Source of the DNA: Deltaproteobacteria bacterium
Lineage (GTDB): Bacteria; Myxococcota_A; UBA796; SXON01
Reading direction: 5' to 3'
Assembly: GCA_947484175.1 (NCBI GenBank)
Contig: CANKOI010000016.1
Span: 1-56,739, forward strand
Length of the DNA stretch: 56,739 bases
Positions 39,864 through 49,244 of this stretch are shown piece after piece. The number at the start of each line of letters is the position of its first letter. The first letter of the stretch is position 1. A program made the translations under genes and the position numbers. The notes below the pieces were generated by a model. That model searched no databases and had not been told where the DNA came from. It saw only the letters and a list, made by a program, of their open reading frames with translations.

Positions 39864-40847
39864 CTAAAGCCCCTTCCACGACACGCTAGGCACACCCGAG
39901 CCCGCGGGGGGCGGGTTGGCGCCCACCATGTAGAGGGCGCGCCGGTTGAGGATGTTGTCTTCGCCATCGCCGGTGCGGACGGCGAGCAGGCCCTCGCCGA
40001 AGCCGTGGGTGAACACGGGGCCGGCGAACCCGTGGCCTTTTAGCCACTTGCCGATCGCGCGCGCGCGGCGGCCGCTCAGCTCCGCATTGTGTCCACCATC
40101 CCCCACCGTGTCCGTACAGCCGGCGATGTAGAGCTTCACGGGTACCATCGACCCGTACTTCTCCATCACGTCGTTGAGCTGGGCGAGCACCTTCGTGAGC
40201 TTCCATTCCTCGTCGGCGGCGATCACGTCGCTGTCGCTGGCGAAAAGCACATCGTCGTGGGGGATGTCGAGGAACCAGGGCGAGTAGGTGAAGCCGCTCC
40301 AGGCGCTGGCGTTGCGGAGGGTGACGTCGAGGATCACCACCTCGGAGGGATCGCCGACGAAGGGCACGCTCACGGGGCCCGGACCTGTGCCGAGCGCCAC
40401 GACCCGCTTGTCGAGGATCGCCTTGCCGGCGCCGTAGGCGGTGATCTCGGCTTCGTCTACGCGGGCGCTCGCCTTCACGGTGACCGTGCGCGCTTCGAGG
40501 TCCGCGCTCGCCCCGCTGAGGTCGACGGTCAGCGGCAGGGTGTACTGCCACTCCAGCGGCACATCCTGCTCCACCACGTCGCCGTCGGTGAACCCCGCCC
40601 GCACGAAACACTGGGCGGTGGTGACCTTCTCGTTGCGCGGGAACGTGACGGTCACCTGCGACATCGCCCGGATGCCCGTCTTTTCCACCTTCACCTGCTT
40701 GCCGCCCACGTTGCAGTCCACGAACAGGGTCTTCACGTCGCGGGTGGGGGTGAGCAAAAAGGCGGGACTCTCCTTGGGGCCGGGCGCGGGGGTGACGCCG
40801 AAGTCGAGGTCCTGGGCGGCGGCGAAGGTGGCGAGGAGCAAGATCAT
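39864..40847 (-). CDS. OmpA-like peptidoglycan-binding domain protein
   Basis: A 327-residue exported protein with a short signal peptide (MILLLATFAAAQ). Residues 25-200 are strand-rich and unrecognised. The C-terminal 120 residues match the OmpA/MotB domain: FASDSDVIAADEEWKLTKVLAQLNDVM, KLYIAGCTDTVGDGGHNAELSGRRARAIGKWLKGHGF and NRRALYMV. This domain binds diaminopimelate in peptidoglycan and tethers outer-membrane structures. It diverges from a lipoprotein gene with only 33 bp between. Confidence 0.83.
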   Translation of the reverse strand: MILLLATFAAAQDLDFGVTPAPGPKESPAFLLTPTRDVKTLFVDCNVGGKQVKVEKTGIRAMSQVTVTFPRNEKVTTAQCFVRAGFTDGDVVEQDVPLEWQYTLPLTVDLSGASADLEARTVTVKASARVDEAEITAYGAGKAILDKRVVALGTGPGPVSVPFVGDPSEVVILDVTLRNASAWSGFTYSPWFLDIPHDDVLFASDSDVIAADEEWKLTKVLAQLNDVMEKYGSMVPVKLYIAGCTDTVGDGGHNAELSGRRARAIGKWLKGHGFAGPVFTHGFGEGLLAVRTGDGEDNILNRRALYMVGANPPPAGSGVPSVSWKGL

Positions 40848-40880
40848 CCGGGTTCCTATCCGGGCGGCTACACTCCCGAC

Positions 40881-41531
40881 ATGACCCTGCTCCTCAGCCT
40901 GTTCGCCTGTTCGCCCGACCCTGCCGAAGCCGGGAAGGGCGACACGGGAAGGCCCGACACCGGAGGCCTCGATTCCGCCGAAACCGCCAGCGAGTCGGGT
41001 CAGGACACTGCGCTGGACACCAGCGAAGACACCGGTGCCACCGCGCTCCCCGACGCCCGCGACAAGATGGTGCGGAGCGGAGAAGACTGCGAGGAGATCG
41101 CCGGTCACACCGACGTGCCGGCGGCGCGCCTCTGGTACTGGGGGGAGCTCGCCGGAGATGCGGCCAGCGGCTTTACCGGTGTGGAAGCGTGGTACTTCTA
41201 CGGCAACAGCGCTTGGACCGCCTACGGACTCGAGGACTGCGAGGTGCACTTCGACCTCTCCGCGATCGAGGTGGTGGGCGCCGGCGGTTGCGACACCTGC
41301 GACTTCGGCGTGAACGTGACCGCAAACGTGAACCTCGACCGCACCACCTGCCTCGAAGGCCTCTACCGGGGCTACCAAGAGATGGCCGAGCAGTACGCCA
41401 TCGAGCTGCTCGGCGACGGCAGCGCCTCCTGGTACTTTCAGGGTTCGGGCAACCCGCTCGGCGATGGCTACTGGGACGCCTCGGGGGTGAACTACCTCGC
41501 CGACGACGGGTGCTCGCTGCCGGTGGACTGA
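40881..41531 (+). CDS. Putative lipoprotein of unknown fold
   Basis: A 216-residue protein with the minimal lipoprotein signal MTLLLSLFAC (C10) and a 45-residue D/T/G/S-rich linker. The folded part begins at KMVRSGEDCEEIAGHTD and has paired cysteines (DTCDF, TTCLEG, DDGCSLPVD), aromatic-rich strands (ARLWYWGELAG, GVEAWYFYGN, ASWYFQGSG) and no enzyme motif. It is probably a surface-anchored binding protein. It resembles the lipoprotein at 27647 in architecture but not in sequence. Confidence 0.65.
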   Translation: MTLLLSLFACSPDPAEAGKGDTGRPDTGGLDSAETASESGQDTALDTSEDTGATALPDARDKMVRSGEDCEEIAGHTDVPAARLWYWGELAGDAASGFTGVEAWYFYGNSAWTAYGLEDCEVHFDLSAIEVVGAGGCDTCDFGVNVTANVNLDRTTCLEGLYRGYQEMAEQYAIELLGDGSASWYFQGSGNPLGDGYWDASGVNYLADDGCSLPVD

Positions 41532-41541
41532 GGCCGATACC

Positions 41542-42411
41542 GTGTCGGCCCCCCCACCCCTTCTCTCCCGCCCGATCCTCGCGCTGATCGCCGCGCAGGT
41601 CCTGTTCGGTCTGCACGCCGTGCTGTCGAAGCTCGCGTTCCCCGCGTTCGGTCCCGGTGGGGTGTCGCTGGCCCGCGTGGTGGGGGCGGCGCTCGTGTTT
41701 CAGGCGATCCGGGTCTGGCGCCGCGAACCGCCGCTGGCGTGGCGAACGCACGGTCAGGTTGCACTGGCGTCGATGTTCGGCATCGTCGCCAACCAGCTGC
41801 TCTTCATGTACGGGCTCGCGCGCACCTCGGCGACCCACGCTACGATCCTCGTTACCACGGTGCCGGTGGCCACCTTGGTCGTGGCGGTGCTCGCCGGTCG
41901 GGAGCCGCTCAGGGCCTCCCGCGTGCTGGGGATCGCGCTGGCCTTCGGCGGGTCCACGCTGGTGATCACCAGTAGTGCTGCGCTCGAGGGCGGCGCGTGG
42001 GTGGGCGACCTGATGGTGCTGGGCAACGCCTTCTGCTACGCGATCTACTTGGTGCTGGGGCGCGAGCTGCTCACGACCCAAAGCCCCTGGTCGCTGGCGG
42101 CCTGGCTTTTTACCTGGGCCGTCGTTCCCGTGCTCGCCGTCACCGGGCTGCCGGCCCCCCTCTCCCCGGATGCAGAGGCGTGGTCCGCGCTGGCGGCGAT
42201 CGTGCTCGGCACCACGGTGGGCACCTACTTGCTGAACCTGGTGGCGCTGCGCTCGCTGCCGTCGAGCGTGGTGGCGGTCTTCGTGTGTCTCCAGCCCTCG
42301 ATCGCGGCGGCGGTCGCATGGGCGGTGCTCGGCGAAAACCTCGATGCTCGCACCGTGCTCGCTGGAATCGTGACCATCGCCGGCATGCTCGTGGCCACCC
42401 GCCGCGGATAG
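41542..42411 (+). CDS. EamA/DMT family transporter
   Basis: The 289-residue protein has ten hydrophobic helices in two repeats of about 140 residues. The first repeat runs from ILALIAAQVLFGLHAVLSKLAF and the second from VGDLMVLGNAFCYAIYLVLGREL. ALRSLPSSVVAVFVCLQPSIAA with VLGENLDARTVLAGIVTIAGML is the typical last-helices signature of EamA permeases, which export amino acids or nucleotide metabolites. The start is GTG at 41542. The next gene starts 9 bp after its stop. Substrate unknown. Confidence 0.88.
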   Translation: MSAPPPLLSRPILALIAAQVLFGLHAVLSKLAFPAFGPGGVSLARVVGAALVFQAIRVWRREPPLAWRTHGQVALASMFGIVANQLLFMYGLARTSATHATILVTTVPVATLVVAVLAGREPLRASRVLGIALAFGGSTLVITSSAALEGGAWVGDLMVLGNAFCYAIYLVLGRELLTTQSPWSLAAWLFTWAVVPVLAVTGLPAPLSPDAEAWSALAAIVLGTTVGTYLLNLVALRSLPSSVVAVFVCLQPSIAAAVAWAVLGENLDARTVLAGIVTIAGMLVATRRG

Positions 42412-42420
42412 GGGTCTGGC

Positions 42421-43782
42421 GTGCTGATCGTGAGCCCCTACCGCATGGCGCTCGACCCCGCCGAGGTCGCCTCCGGTCGCCCCTACCCCCCGTTGGGCAC
42501 CCTTGTGAGCGCCGCCGAACTGCGCGCGCGCGGGCTGCCCGTGGCCCTCTTCGACGCCACCATGCAGCCCGACGGGAAGGCCTTCGCGCTCGCGCTCTCG
42601 GGCCACCGGCCGCGCCGGGTGGCGATCGTGAGCGACCCCCACAGCGTTCCCGTGAAGATGTGCACCACCGCGCAACGCAGCGCCGCGCTGGAGATGGTTG
42701 CTCAGGCGCGGGCGAGCGGCGCTGAGGTGCTGGTGGCGGGGCCCGACCCGACGGACCACCCCGAGCCCTACGAGGCGGCTGGCGCCTCGGTCGTCGTGCG
42801 CGGCGAACACGACGACGCCGTTGTGGCCTTCGCGCTCGGCGAAGCGCCGCCCGAACGCTCAGGGCGTCCGAACCGCACCGACCTCAACGCCCTCCCCGAC
42901 CCCGCGTGGTCGATGGTCGACCTCCCCGCCTACGCGGCGCGCTGGCGGGCGCAGCACGGCCGCTGGGAGCTAAACCTCTCGACGGCCCGTGGCTGCCCCT
43001 ACCGCTGCAACTGGTGCGCGAAGCCCACGTGGGGCCGCAGCTACCAGTACGCCTCACCGGAGCGGGTCGCCCGCCAGATCGAGGCTCTCCGCGCCGGCCC
43101 CACCCCCCCGGACGGCTTGTGGTTCACCGACGACATCTTCGCCGTCAAGCCCGCATGGCTCCGCGCTTTCCGGGATCGGGTCGCCGGCACCCCCCTCCCC
43201 TTCCGCTGCAACACCCGAGCCGACCTCGTGCGCGAGGGCGCCTACGTGTCCGACCTCGCCGCCGCGGGCTGCACCGAGGTGTGGATGGGCGCCGAGAGCG
43301 GCAGCGACTCGGTGCTCGCCGCGATGGACAAAGACCAGACACGCGCCGACATCGAGCTGGCCACGCAGCGCCTGCGCGGCGCCGGCATCCGGGTGGGCTT
43401 CTTCCTCCAGCTTGGCTACCCCGGCGAGGGCTATCAGGAAGCGCTGGCCACGCTCGACATGGTGCGGCGGCTTCGCCCCGACGAGATCGGCGTGAGCGTG
43501 AGCTATCCCCTCCCCGGCACGCCCTTCCATGAGGCGGTGAGGGCCTCGCTCACCCGCACCCACTGGGCGAGCGCGATGGACAACGAGGTGCTTTTCGCCG
43601 GCGCCTTCCCCCAACCGTTCTACGCGGCGATGCGCGAGCTGCTGCGCGCCGAGCACGCCTGGCTGAGCTTCCGCCCCTCCCTCGACCGCCGCGGACTACG
43701 GCGCGCCAGCGCTCTCCCGTGGCACGCAGCGCGGTGGCCGCTGCACCGTGCCCGCACCGCCTGGTACGGCCGCCAGAGCTAA
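42421..43782 (+). CDS. B12-binding-type radical SAM protein
   Basis: A 453-residue enzyme. The N-terminal 140 residues resemble the cobalamin-binding domain of the B12-binding radical SAM family (SPYRMAL, RPYPPLGTLVSAAELRARG), without an obvious DxHxxG. The radical SAM core holds the [4Fe-4S] motif CPYRCNWC (C192, C196, C199), with FTDDIFAVKP, WMGAESGSDSVLAAMDK and GFFLQLGYPGE. Such enzymes catalyse methylation or other radical chemistry in lipid, bacteriochlorophyll or natural-product synthesis. It starts at GTG and converges with the next gene; their stop codons overlap (43779-43782). Confidence 0.87.
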   Translation: MLIVSPYRMALDPAEVASGRPYPPLGTLVSAAELRARGLPVALFDATMQPDGKAFALALSGHRPRRVAIVSDPHSVPVKMCTTAQRSAALEMVAQARASGAEVLVAGPDPTDHPEPYEAAGASVVVRGEHDDAVVAFALGEAPPERSGRPNRTDLNALPDPAWSMVDLPAYAARWRAQHGRWELNLSTARGCPYRCNWCAKPTWGRSYQYASPERVARQIEALRAGPTPPDGLWFTDDIFAVKPAWLRAFRDRVAGTPLPFRCNTRADLVREGAYVSDLAAAGCTEVWMGAESGSDSVLAAMDKDQTRADIELATQRLRGAGIRVGFFLQLGYPGEGYQEALATLDMVRRLRPDEIGVSVSYPLPGTPFHEAVRASLTRTHWASAMDNEVLFAGAFPQPFYAAMRELLRAEHAWLSFRPSLDRRGLRRASALPWHAARWPLHRARTAWYGRQS

Positions 43783-45377
43783 CGCCGGGGGCGCCAGCGC
43801 ACGGCGGGGGGGATGCCCGCGGCGATGCGACGAACCTTGCTGCCCAGTCTCTTGCGCGGCACCGGGGCCGTTCCGGTATCCGGGTCGGCAGGGCTCGCAG
43901 CCTCGATCGTGGCGACGGTAGCCGTGTCGGGTTCGATCGCCACCGTACCGGTGTCGAAGATGCCCTCTACGACGATGGCCTCGTCGGCGCCGTCGCAGTC
44001 TTGGTCGATGCTGTCGCCCGCCACCTCGTCGGCGCCGAGGGAGATGCCGTTGTCGCCGTCGTCGCAGTCGCCATCGGCCACGGTCATGCCGTCGCCGTCG
44101 AGATCGCCGGCTACGTCACTGATGTAGCCGGGCGAGGTCCACACGTATTCGAGGGTGTCGCTGCCTCCGTCGTCGCAGCCGGCGCTGCCGTACCAGAGGT
44201 CGCCATCGATCTCCACCGATACGTACACCCACCCTGACGCGTCGGCGGTATCGAGGGTGGTGCTCCACTCCCCGCCGCCGAGGTCGTCCATGGTGAACCG
44301 CGAGGCCGGCGTAACGGCGACCACCTCGATCACGTAGGCCGCAAGGCTCTCCGGCACCGCCACGAGCACGTCGAGCTCCTGCCCGGTAGGCAGGCCGACG
44401 GACTCGCCGAGGGTGGCGAGGCTGGCGCCACCACTCTCGAAACGGAGCTCGACGGGGAGCGCCGGACCGGTGGTGGCGAGCGTTCGATGCTCGACCATCG
44501 CGTCGTAGATCGCCATGCGGTCGAAGGTGTCGGCCGTGGGAATGGCCACAACCGTGAGCCCGCCGCCGTAGGGATGGCTCTTCATCTCCGTGTCGAGCGA
44601 GCAGACATCGCCGGCGCGGGAGTTGTGCTTGTCGCTAGCGGCCACGAATCCCATCTCCAGCGCGAGCCCATCGGGGTCGATCGCCTCCAGAACGGTGCTG
44701 CCGGCGTGCTCCCCGCTCCACACGTCGTCGTAGCCGAGGCCGTCGCCCAGACTGTTGCCGTGCTCGGAGTAAATCTCCACGACCGGCTCGAAGGAGAGCT
44801 GGTAGCAGCTCCAATCCGTCCACATCGGCATGGTGACGGCCGGGTGGTGCGGGATCAGCAGCATGGAACCCCAGGTGGCCGCTAGATTCGTTGCCCAGGT
44901 CTCCAGCGCCGAGCAGCTCCCCACGTCGACATCGGTCGTGCCTACCGGCTGCAGGTCGGTGAGCGTGATCGCCGCGAGGCTGGCGTCGTCCTCAAACATG
45001 AGCAGCGTGCGGTGGCCGAGGTGCGCGCCCGCCACCTGCGCCCAGATTTCGGCGGCGGGAATGGTCACGAAGCCCCCCGCTTCGTCGAGCTCACTCGCCG
45101 CGAGCGTGAAGTTGTCGGCCATGCCCGACGCGGACGCCGCCGCCGTCGTCCCGTTCACATGGTCAGACACCGCCATGAAATCGAGTCCGTTGTCTCTCCC
45201 TGACGTGTACACATCGGCCCATGCCCCGCAATCGCCGTCGCAGGTGAGGTCGGAGGAGCCCCCGTCGCCAGAAACGCCGGTGTGAACGTGGAAGTCGCCG
45301 TAGTAGTATGTGAAGTCGCCGAACTCGTCGGCCGCGAATGCAGCGCTGAGGAGCAGGGGAAGCAGCGGCGGAACCAC
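43779..45377 (-). CDS. Exported PHP-domain protein with MopE-like metal-binding motif
   Basis: A 532-residue exported protein. GTG 45377 gives the signal peptide MVPPLLPLLLSAAFA. The PHP phosphoesterase-type domain has YGDFHVHTGVSGDGG (H30, H32), FMAVSDHVNG, LIPHHPAVTM and FVAASDKHNSRAG, giving the metal-binding His/Asp set, as in DUF3604-type proteins. A strand-rich domain follows, then the calcium-like motif DGDGMTVADGDCDDGDNGIS and DSIDQDCDGADE, typical of myxobacterial MopE-type proteins. The C-terminus is a Thr/Ala-rich tail ending in a basic run. The substrate is not evident. An upstream in-frame ATG is possible but would spoil the signal peptide. Confidence 0.75.
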   Translation of the reverse strand: MVPPLLPLLLSAAFAADEFGDFTYYYGDFHVHTGVSGDGGSSDLTCDGDCGAWADVYTSGRDNGLDFMAVSDHVNGTTAAASASGMADNFTLAASELDEAGGFVTIPAAEIWAQVAGAHLGHRTLLMFEDDASLAAITLTDLQPVGTTDVDVGSCSALETWATNLAATWGSMLLIPHHPAVTMPMWTDWSCYQLSFEPVVEIYSEHGNSLGDGLGYDDVWSGEHAGSTVLEAIDPDGLALEMGFVAASDKHNSRAGDVCSLDTEMKSHPYGGGLTVVAIPTADTFDRMAIYDAMVEHRTLATTGPALPVELRFESGGASLATLGESVGLPTGQELDVLVAVPESLAAYVIEVVAVTPASRFTMDDLGGGEWSTTLDTADASGWVYVSVEIDGDLWYGSAGCDDGGSDTLEYVWTSPGYISDVAGDLDGDGMTVADGDCDDGDNGISLGADEVAGDSIDQDCDGADEAIVVEGIFDTGTVAIEPDTATVATIEAASPADPDTGTAPVPRKRLGSKVRRIAAGIPPAVRWRPRR

Positions 45378-45477
45378 AGCGGGATCGTAGGCGACACGCG
45401 GTGAGGGTACAAGTCCCGCGAGCGCGAAAGCCTGACAATTTCTGGACATCCGGTACGGAGGGCCCTCCGCCCCCCCC

Positions 45478-46764
45478 TCACCGCCCCGGTCCGATCCTTC
45501 GGAGCCCTCGCAAGGGGGCCGCAACGCGCGGGGCGAGCGCGGCGGCGATGGCGCCGTCCTCGCCCGGGCGCGCAGCCACGCGGAACGGCAACGGCGAACT
45601 CTTGCCAACCTCGGCCTGCAACAGCGCACCCGCCGGCCCTTGCAGCATGCTGCCGCCGCACTCCACGGCCTGCATCCCCACCAGCAGCGCCGCGAACTCC
45701 TGCAACACCCCCACCATGACCGCCGCCAGCCGGCGCACCACCTCGGCTCCCGCGGGATTCCCCGCCTCCAGCGCTGCCCGCAAGGCGAGGCCCGCTTCGG
45801 CCGGCACCGCCTCGATGCCACAGGCGGCCAGCACGTGGCCCACGCCGAGGTTGCTCAGGTACGTGCGCATCGCACCGGTAAGCGGCAGGTAGGTGTGCGC
45901 GAGAGCGTCGGGGCCCACATCCACCACCAACCGACCCATCTCGGTGGCCACGACGTCGCCGTCCGCGTCGATCCAGCACCCCCCAAAACTCGTGCCGATC
46001 TGCACGCGCACGAGGCGCCGGGCGCCCCCCGCCGAGAGGTACCTCCCGAGCGTGCTGAGGTCGTTGAAACACACGACCGGCCCCTCCACGAGGCCGTCGG
46101 CCACCCGCTCGGCAAAGCCATCGAAGGCGGATGTGCTGCCGACCCGCTCGCGCAGAATCGTCGAGAGCTCGAGCACCTGCCCCCCCACGCCGAGCGGCGC
46201 CGCCAGCCCGATGCCCAGCGAGCCCACGGCCTCGCCCGCCGCCGCCTCCACTAAGAGGGCGCGAGACCGCCGGATCAGCGACTCGATGCCGAACTCCCCT
46301 GGCGGCCAGGTGGCGCCGCCCGCGCTGCCCACCACGGCCTCGGCACGCATCGCAACCACCTTCATGCTGGTGCCGCCGATGTCGAGCCCCAGCGCGAGGC
46401 CGGGGCCTGGCTGCTGCAACACCGGGCGGTCCACGCTGGGCACGTCGAGCTGCCGGCGCGACTCCACCGGGGCCGGCGCCACGAAGAACGGCACCTGATG
46501 CACGGCGCGAACCCTGCTGAGCGCGGGTTCGAGCTCGGCCTCTGGCAGCGGCGCCACCACCTCCACCGCGGCGGGGTTGGAGAGCAGGCTGGCGTTGTGC
46601 GCGCGGGCCAGCACGGGCCACACCGACCGCCCAAGCGCGGGGGCGAACACCACGAACTCGCGAGGCGAGGAGGCTGTCCCCCAAGTTCGGTGGAGCCGGA
46701 TGCGCCACGGCACGGCGAGGGGATGCCGCCCGAGGTCGGCGAGCGTGTCGGCCAGGGTGCGCAC
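45478..46764 (-). CDS. ROK-family sugar kinase-like protein
   Basis: A 428-residue protein whose ROK domain begins near residue 125 with LGLDIGGTSMKVV, the phosphate-1 motif, and GLGIGLAAPLG-type and QIGTSFGGCW segments follow. The usual EIGH and zinc-binding CxCGxxG motifs are absent (EMGRLVVDVG instead), so it may not be an active glucokinase. The N-terminal 120 residues (RHPLAVPWRIRLHRTWG onward) are unrelated to ROK and unidentified. The GTG start lies 2 bases after the M1 peptidase stop, so it is in the same transcript. Confidence 0.72.
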   Translation of the reverse strand: MRTLADTLADLGRHPLAVPWRIRLHRTWGTASSPREFVVFAPALGRSVWPVLARAHNASLLSNPAAVEVVAPLPEAELEPALSRVRAVHQVPFFVAPAPVESRRQLDVPSVDRPVLQQPGPGLALGLDIGGTSMKVVAMRAEAVVGSAGGATWPPGEFGIESLIRRSRALLVEAAAGEAVGSLGIGLAAPLGVGGQVLELSTILRERVGSTSAFDGFAERVADGLVEGPVVCFNDLSTLGRYLSAGGARRLVRVQIGTSFGGCWIDADGDVVATEMGRLVVDVGPDALAHTYLPLTGAMRTYLSNLGVGHVLAACGIEAVPAEAGLALRAALEAGNPAGAEVVRRLAAVMVGVLQEFAALLVGMQAVECGGSMLQGPAGALLQAEVGKSSPLPFRVAARPGEDGAIAAALAPRVAAPLRGLRRIGPGR

Positions 46765-46766
46765 CC

Positions 46767-49223
46767 CTACCGCGGCGCCTCGATCTTCCCGACCCGCTCG
46801 CCGAGCTTACGACCGCTCTCTACGAGCCCTTCCACCTCGCTGCGCAGCGCTGCGAGCCCTCCCTCGCTGGTGCGCCCCTCGCGCACGCCCTGCAGCGCCT
46901 CCCAAGCGAGGCGGCGGCAGCGGGCGTCGCCGGCGGAGGCATGGAGACGAAGGAGCAAGGGCGACGAGCGCGGGTCGCGCAGCACGCCGAGCGCGTGGAT
47001 GGCGGCCACCTGTACGCGGTAGTTGGTGTCGTCGGCGAGCTGGATCAGGCGCTCGGCTACCACACGCCGGACCGACTCCACGTCGTCGGCGAGCCGGACA
47101 AGCGCCGCGGCCGCGGCCGCGCGAGCGCGGGAAGGCCTCTCCAGCCCCGTCCACGAGAGGAGCAACTCCAAGACGGCCGCCTCGGCAGAGGAGCCGAGCC
47201 CTTCGAGCGCACGGGCTCGAAGCACCTCGCCCCAGCTCGATTCGCTCAGGAGTGCCTCGCAGGCCGGCCGAGCGAGGGGGGAGCGCAGCTGCCCCAGCAC
47301 GCGCGCAACCTCTCCCCGCACGTGGATGGACGCGTCGTTTTGGTAGGCAGCTACGGTGCCATCGACCCCCTCCGTGCGGAAGCGCCCGAGGCCAACGACA
47401 ACACGGCGGCGCACGCGGGGGTCGGGTTCGCCGGATACCGCGCCAAGCGCCCCCAAGGCGGCGGTGCTGCCGGTGCCCGCGAGGGCGTCAGCCACCTCCG
47501 CGCGCACGCCCCAGAAGGGGTCCGCGCGGAGCGCAGAGCTGAGCGCTGCGAGCGCCTCCCGCGAGCCCTCCTTCGCCAGAGCGCGCGCCGCACGCACCCG
47601 CCCGACCACCCCGGGATCATGCACGAGCCCCCCCACGAGCAGCCATACGGGGGCCGAGAGCTGGATGTCGGCCAGCACGCCGAAGTGCGAGTCCACGCCG
47701 ACGAACGCCGGACGCTCCGGGGCGGGGAACTGCCACGTTCGCGTGCGGGCATCGAGCCGAAGTGTGTGCCGCTGGCCGGCGAATTCGATGCACAGCGGCA
47801 CCCGGAAGGTCGCGGCCACGCCCTCGCCTTCTTGCGTCTGCTGCACTTTTACGCTGAGCTCGCCCTCCGCCCAGGACAACTCCACCGTGAGCGATGGATG
47901 ACCTGCCCCATACACATACTGCTGGAAGAACCCGTCGAGATTACGACCGCTCGCGTCTTCAAACGCCCGTTGGAGATGCCGGGTGTGCACCGTTCCGTAG
48001 GCGTGCCGATCGAGGTACAGTCGAGTACCGGCCCAGAAGGCCTCGTCGCCAAGAACGCCCCGGAGGCTGTGCAGAACGAGCGCACCCTTCTCGTAGATGT
48101 GCCGATCGAACATGTCGATGGGATGCTTGAACCGGTAGCTCACCATGCCGCGCCGATAGCGGCCCGAGTCTTCGGCGAAGTAGTCGCGAGCCTGCTCCCA
48201 GCGGTGCCACACGCCGTGGTCGGCCCCCCGCGAGTGCCCGAACCACACCGACTCCGTGTAGGTGGCCCACCCCTCATTCAGCCACGCCTGCGACCAGTCC
48301 TGGCAGGTCACCAGGTCGCCCCACCACTGGTGCGCGAGCTCATGCACCACCAGCGATTCCATGTCGGAGTCTGGAGCCGCCGCGTCGTTGACCAGTACGA
48401 GGTCGAAGAGCGTCGTGGCCCCGAGATTCTCCATCCCGCCGAAGATGAAGTCGTGCACCACCACCTGATCGTACCGGGCCCAGGGGTAGGCGCCGTACCG
48501 TTCAGAGAGGTGCTCGATCATCGCGGGGGTCTTGGCGAAGGCCCGCTGCACCTCGCCTGCCGGGGTGCCCACGGGCACGTAGTAGTCGACGGACACGCTG
48601 CCGGCGTGCGAGCGGTGCAGGTCGAGCCGCGCCACCACCGCCGTGAACAAGTACGCGGGCATCGGCGAGTCGACGATCCACTCCTCCCCAACGCGGCGAC
48701 CGTTCCCCACCACTACGAAACCGGGTGGCGCGTGGATTCGCACCCTCCAAGGGTGCTTCACGCTGGGGTGGTCGAGACAGGGGAAAATATGGTGGGCATC
48801 TTCGTCCTGGCACTGCGTCCAGGCGGACGGGCCCACGAAGTAGAGGCCGCGCTGGGGCGATCCCGTCCACTTCACGACCACCCCGTCGCAGTGAGCGATC
48901 CGCAGTTTCCCCTCGCCGCACCAGAAGGTGAGCGGCTCCCCATCAAGCGTAGTGGCCGACTCCACCGTAAGGCCTTCGGAGTCCAACACCAGCTCCCCGC
49001 TCTGCCCCGCAAGCCACCGCACCACGATGCGCGCTTCGCCGCGAAGGGTGCGCGCCTCGGGGTCGATCCACAGGTCCAAGTCGTACTGGAGGATCTCCAC
49101 GGCCACATCGGGCGCGAAGTGGTCCCCCACGTCGGGTTCCGCGTAGGCCCTCCGCTGCAGCCCCCACCCTCCGAAGCGGGCTTCCAGCTGCATCGACTTG
49201 TCTGTGAATCCTCGGGTGCTCAT
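46767..49223 (-). CDS. M1 family aminopeptidase with C-terminal HEAT repeats
   Basis: An 818-residue zinc peptidase. The N-terminal M1 domain has GGMEN (262-266), the HEXXH site HELAHQWWGD (H294, E295, H298) and NEGWATYTES (E317), then FDRHIYEKGALVLHSLRG. The last 280 residues are HEAT-like helical repeats (VRAARALAKEGSREALAALSSAL, VGLGRFRTEGVDGTV, RALEGLGSSAEAAVLELLL). The family removes N-terminal residues from peptides; the HEAT tail probably binds substrate or partners. It lies 21 bp upstream of the DUF429 gene stop and is followed by the ROK gene. Confidence 0.9.
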   Translation of the reverse strand: MSTRGFTDKSMQLEARFGGWGLQRRAYAEPDVGDHFAPDVAVEILQYDLDLWIDPEARTLRGEARIVVRWLAGQSGELVLDSEGLTVESATTLDGEPLTFWCGEGKLRIAHCDGVVVKWTGSPQRGLYFVGPSAWTQCQDEDAHHIFPCLDHPSVKHPWRVRIHAPPGFVVVGNGRRVGEEWIVDSPMPAYLFTAVVARLDLHRSHAGSVSVDYYVPVGTPAGEVQRAFAKTPAMIEHLSERYGAYPWARYDQVVVHDFIFGGMENLGATTLFDLVLVNDAAAPDSDMESLVVHELAHQWWGDLVTCQDWSQAWLNEGWATYTESVWFGHSRGADHGVWHRWEQARDYFAEDSGRYRRGMVSYRFKHPIDMFDRHIYEKGALVLHSLRGVLGDEAFWAGTRLYLDRHAYGTVHTRHLQRAFEDASGRNLDGFFQQYVYGAGHPSLTVELSWAEGELSVKVQQTQEGEGVAATFRVPLCIEFAGQRHTLRLDARTRTWQFPAPERPAFVGVDSHFGVLADIQLSAPVWLLVGGLVHDPGVVGRVRAARALAKEGSREALAALSSALRADPFWGVRAEVADALAGTGSTAALGALGAVSGEPDPRVRRRVVVGLGRFRTEGVDGTVAAYQNDASIHVRGEVARVLGQLRSPLARPACEALLSESSWGEVLRARALEGLGSSAEAAVLELLLSWTGLERPSRARAAAAAALVRLADDVESVRRVVAERLIQLADDTNYRVQVAAIHALGVLRDPRSSPLLLRLHASAGDARCRRLAWEALQGVREGRTSEGGLAALRSEVEGLVESGRKLGERVGKIEAPR

Positions 49224-49244
49224 CGGCCTTCCGTAGGGGACCGG

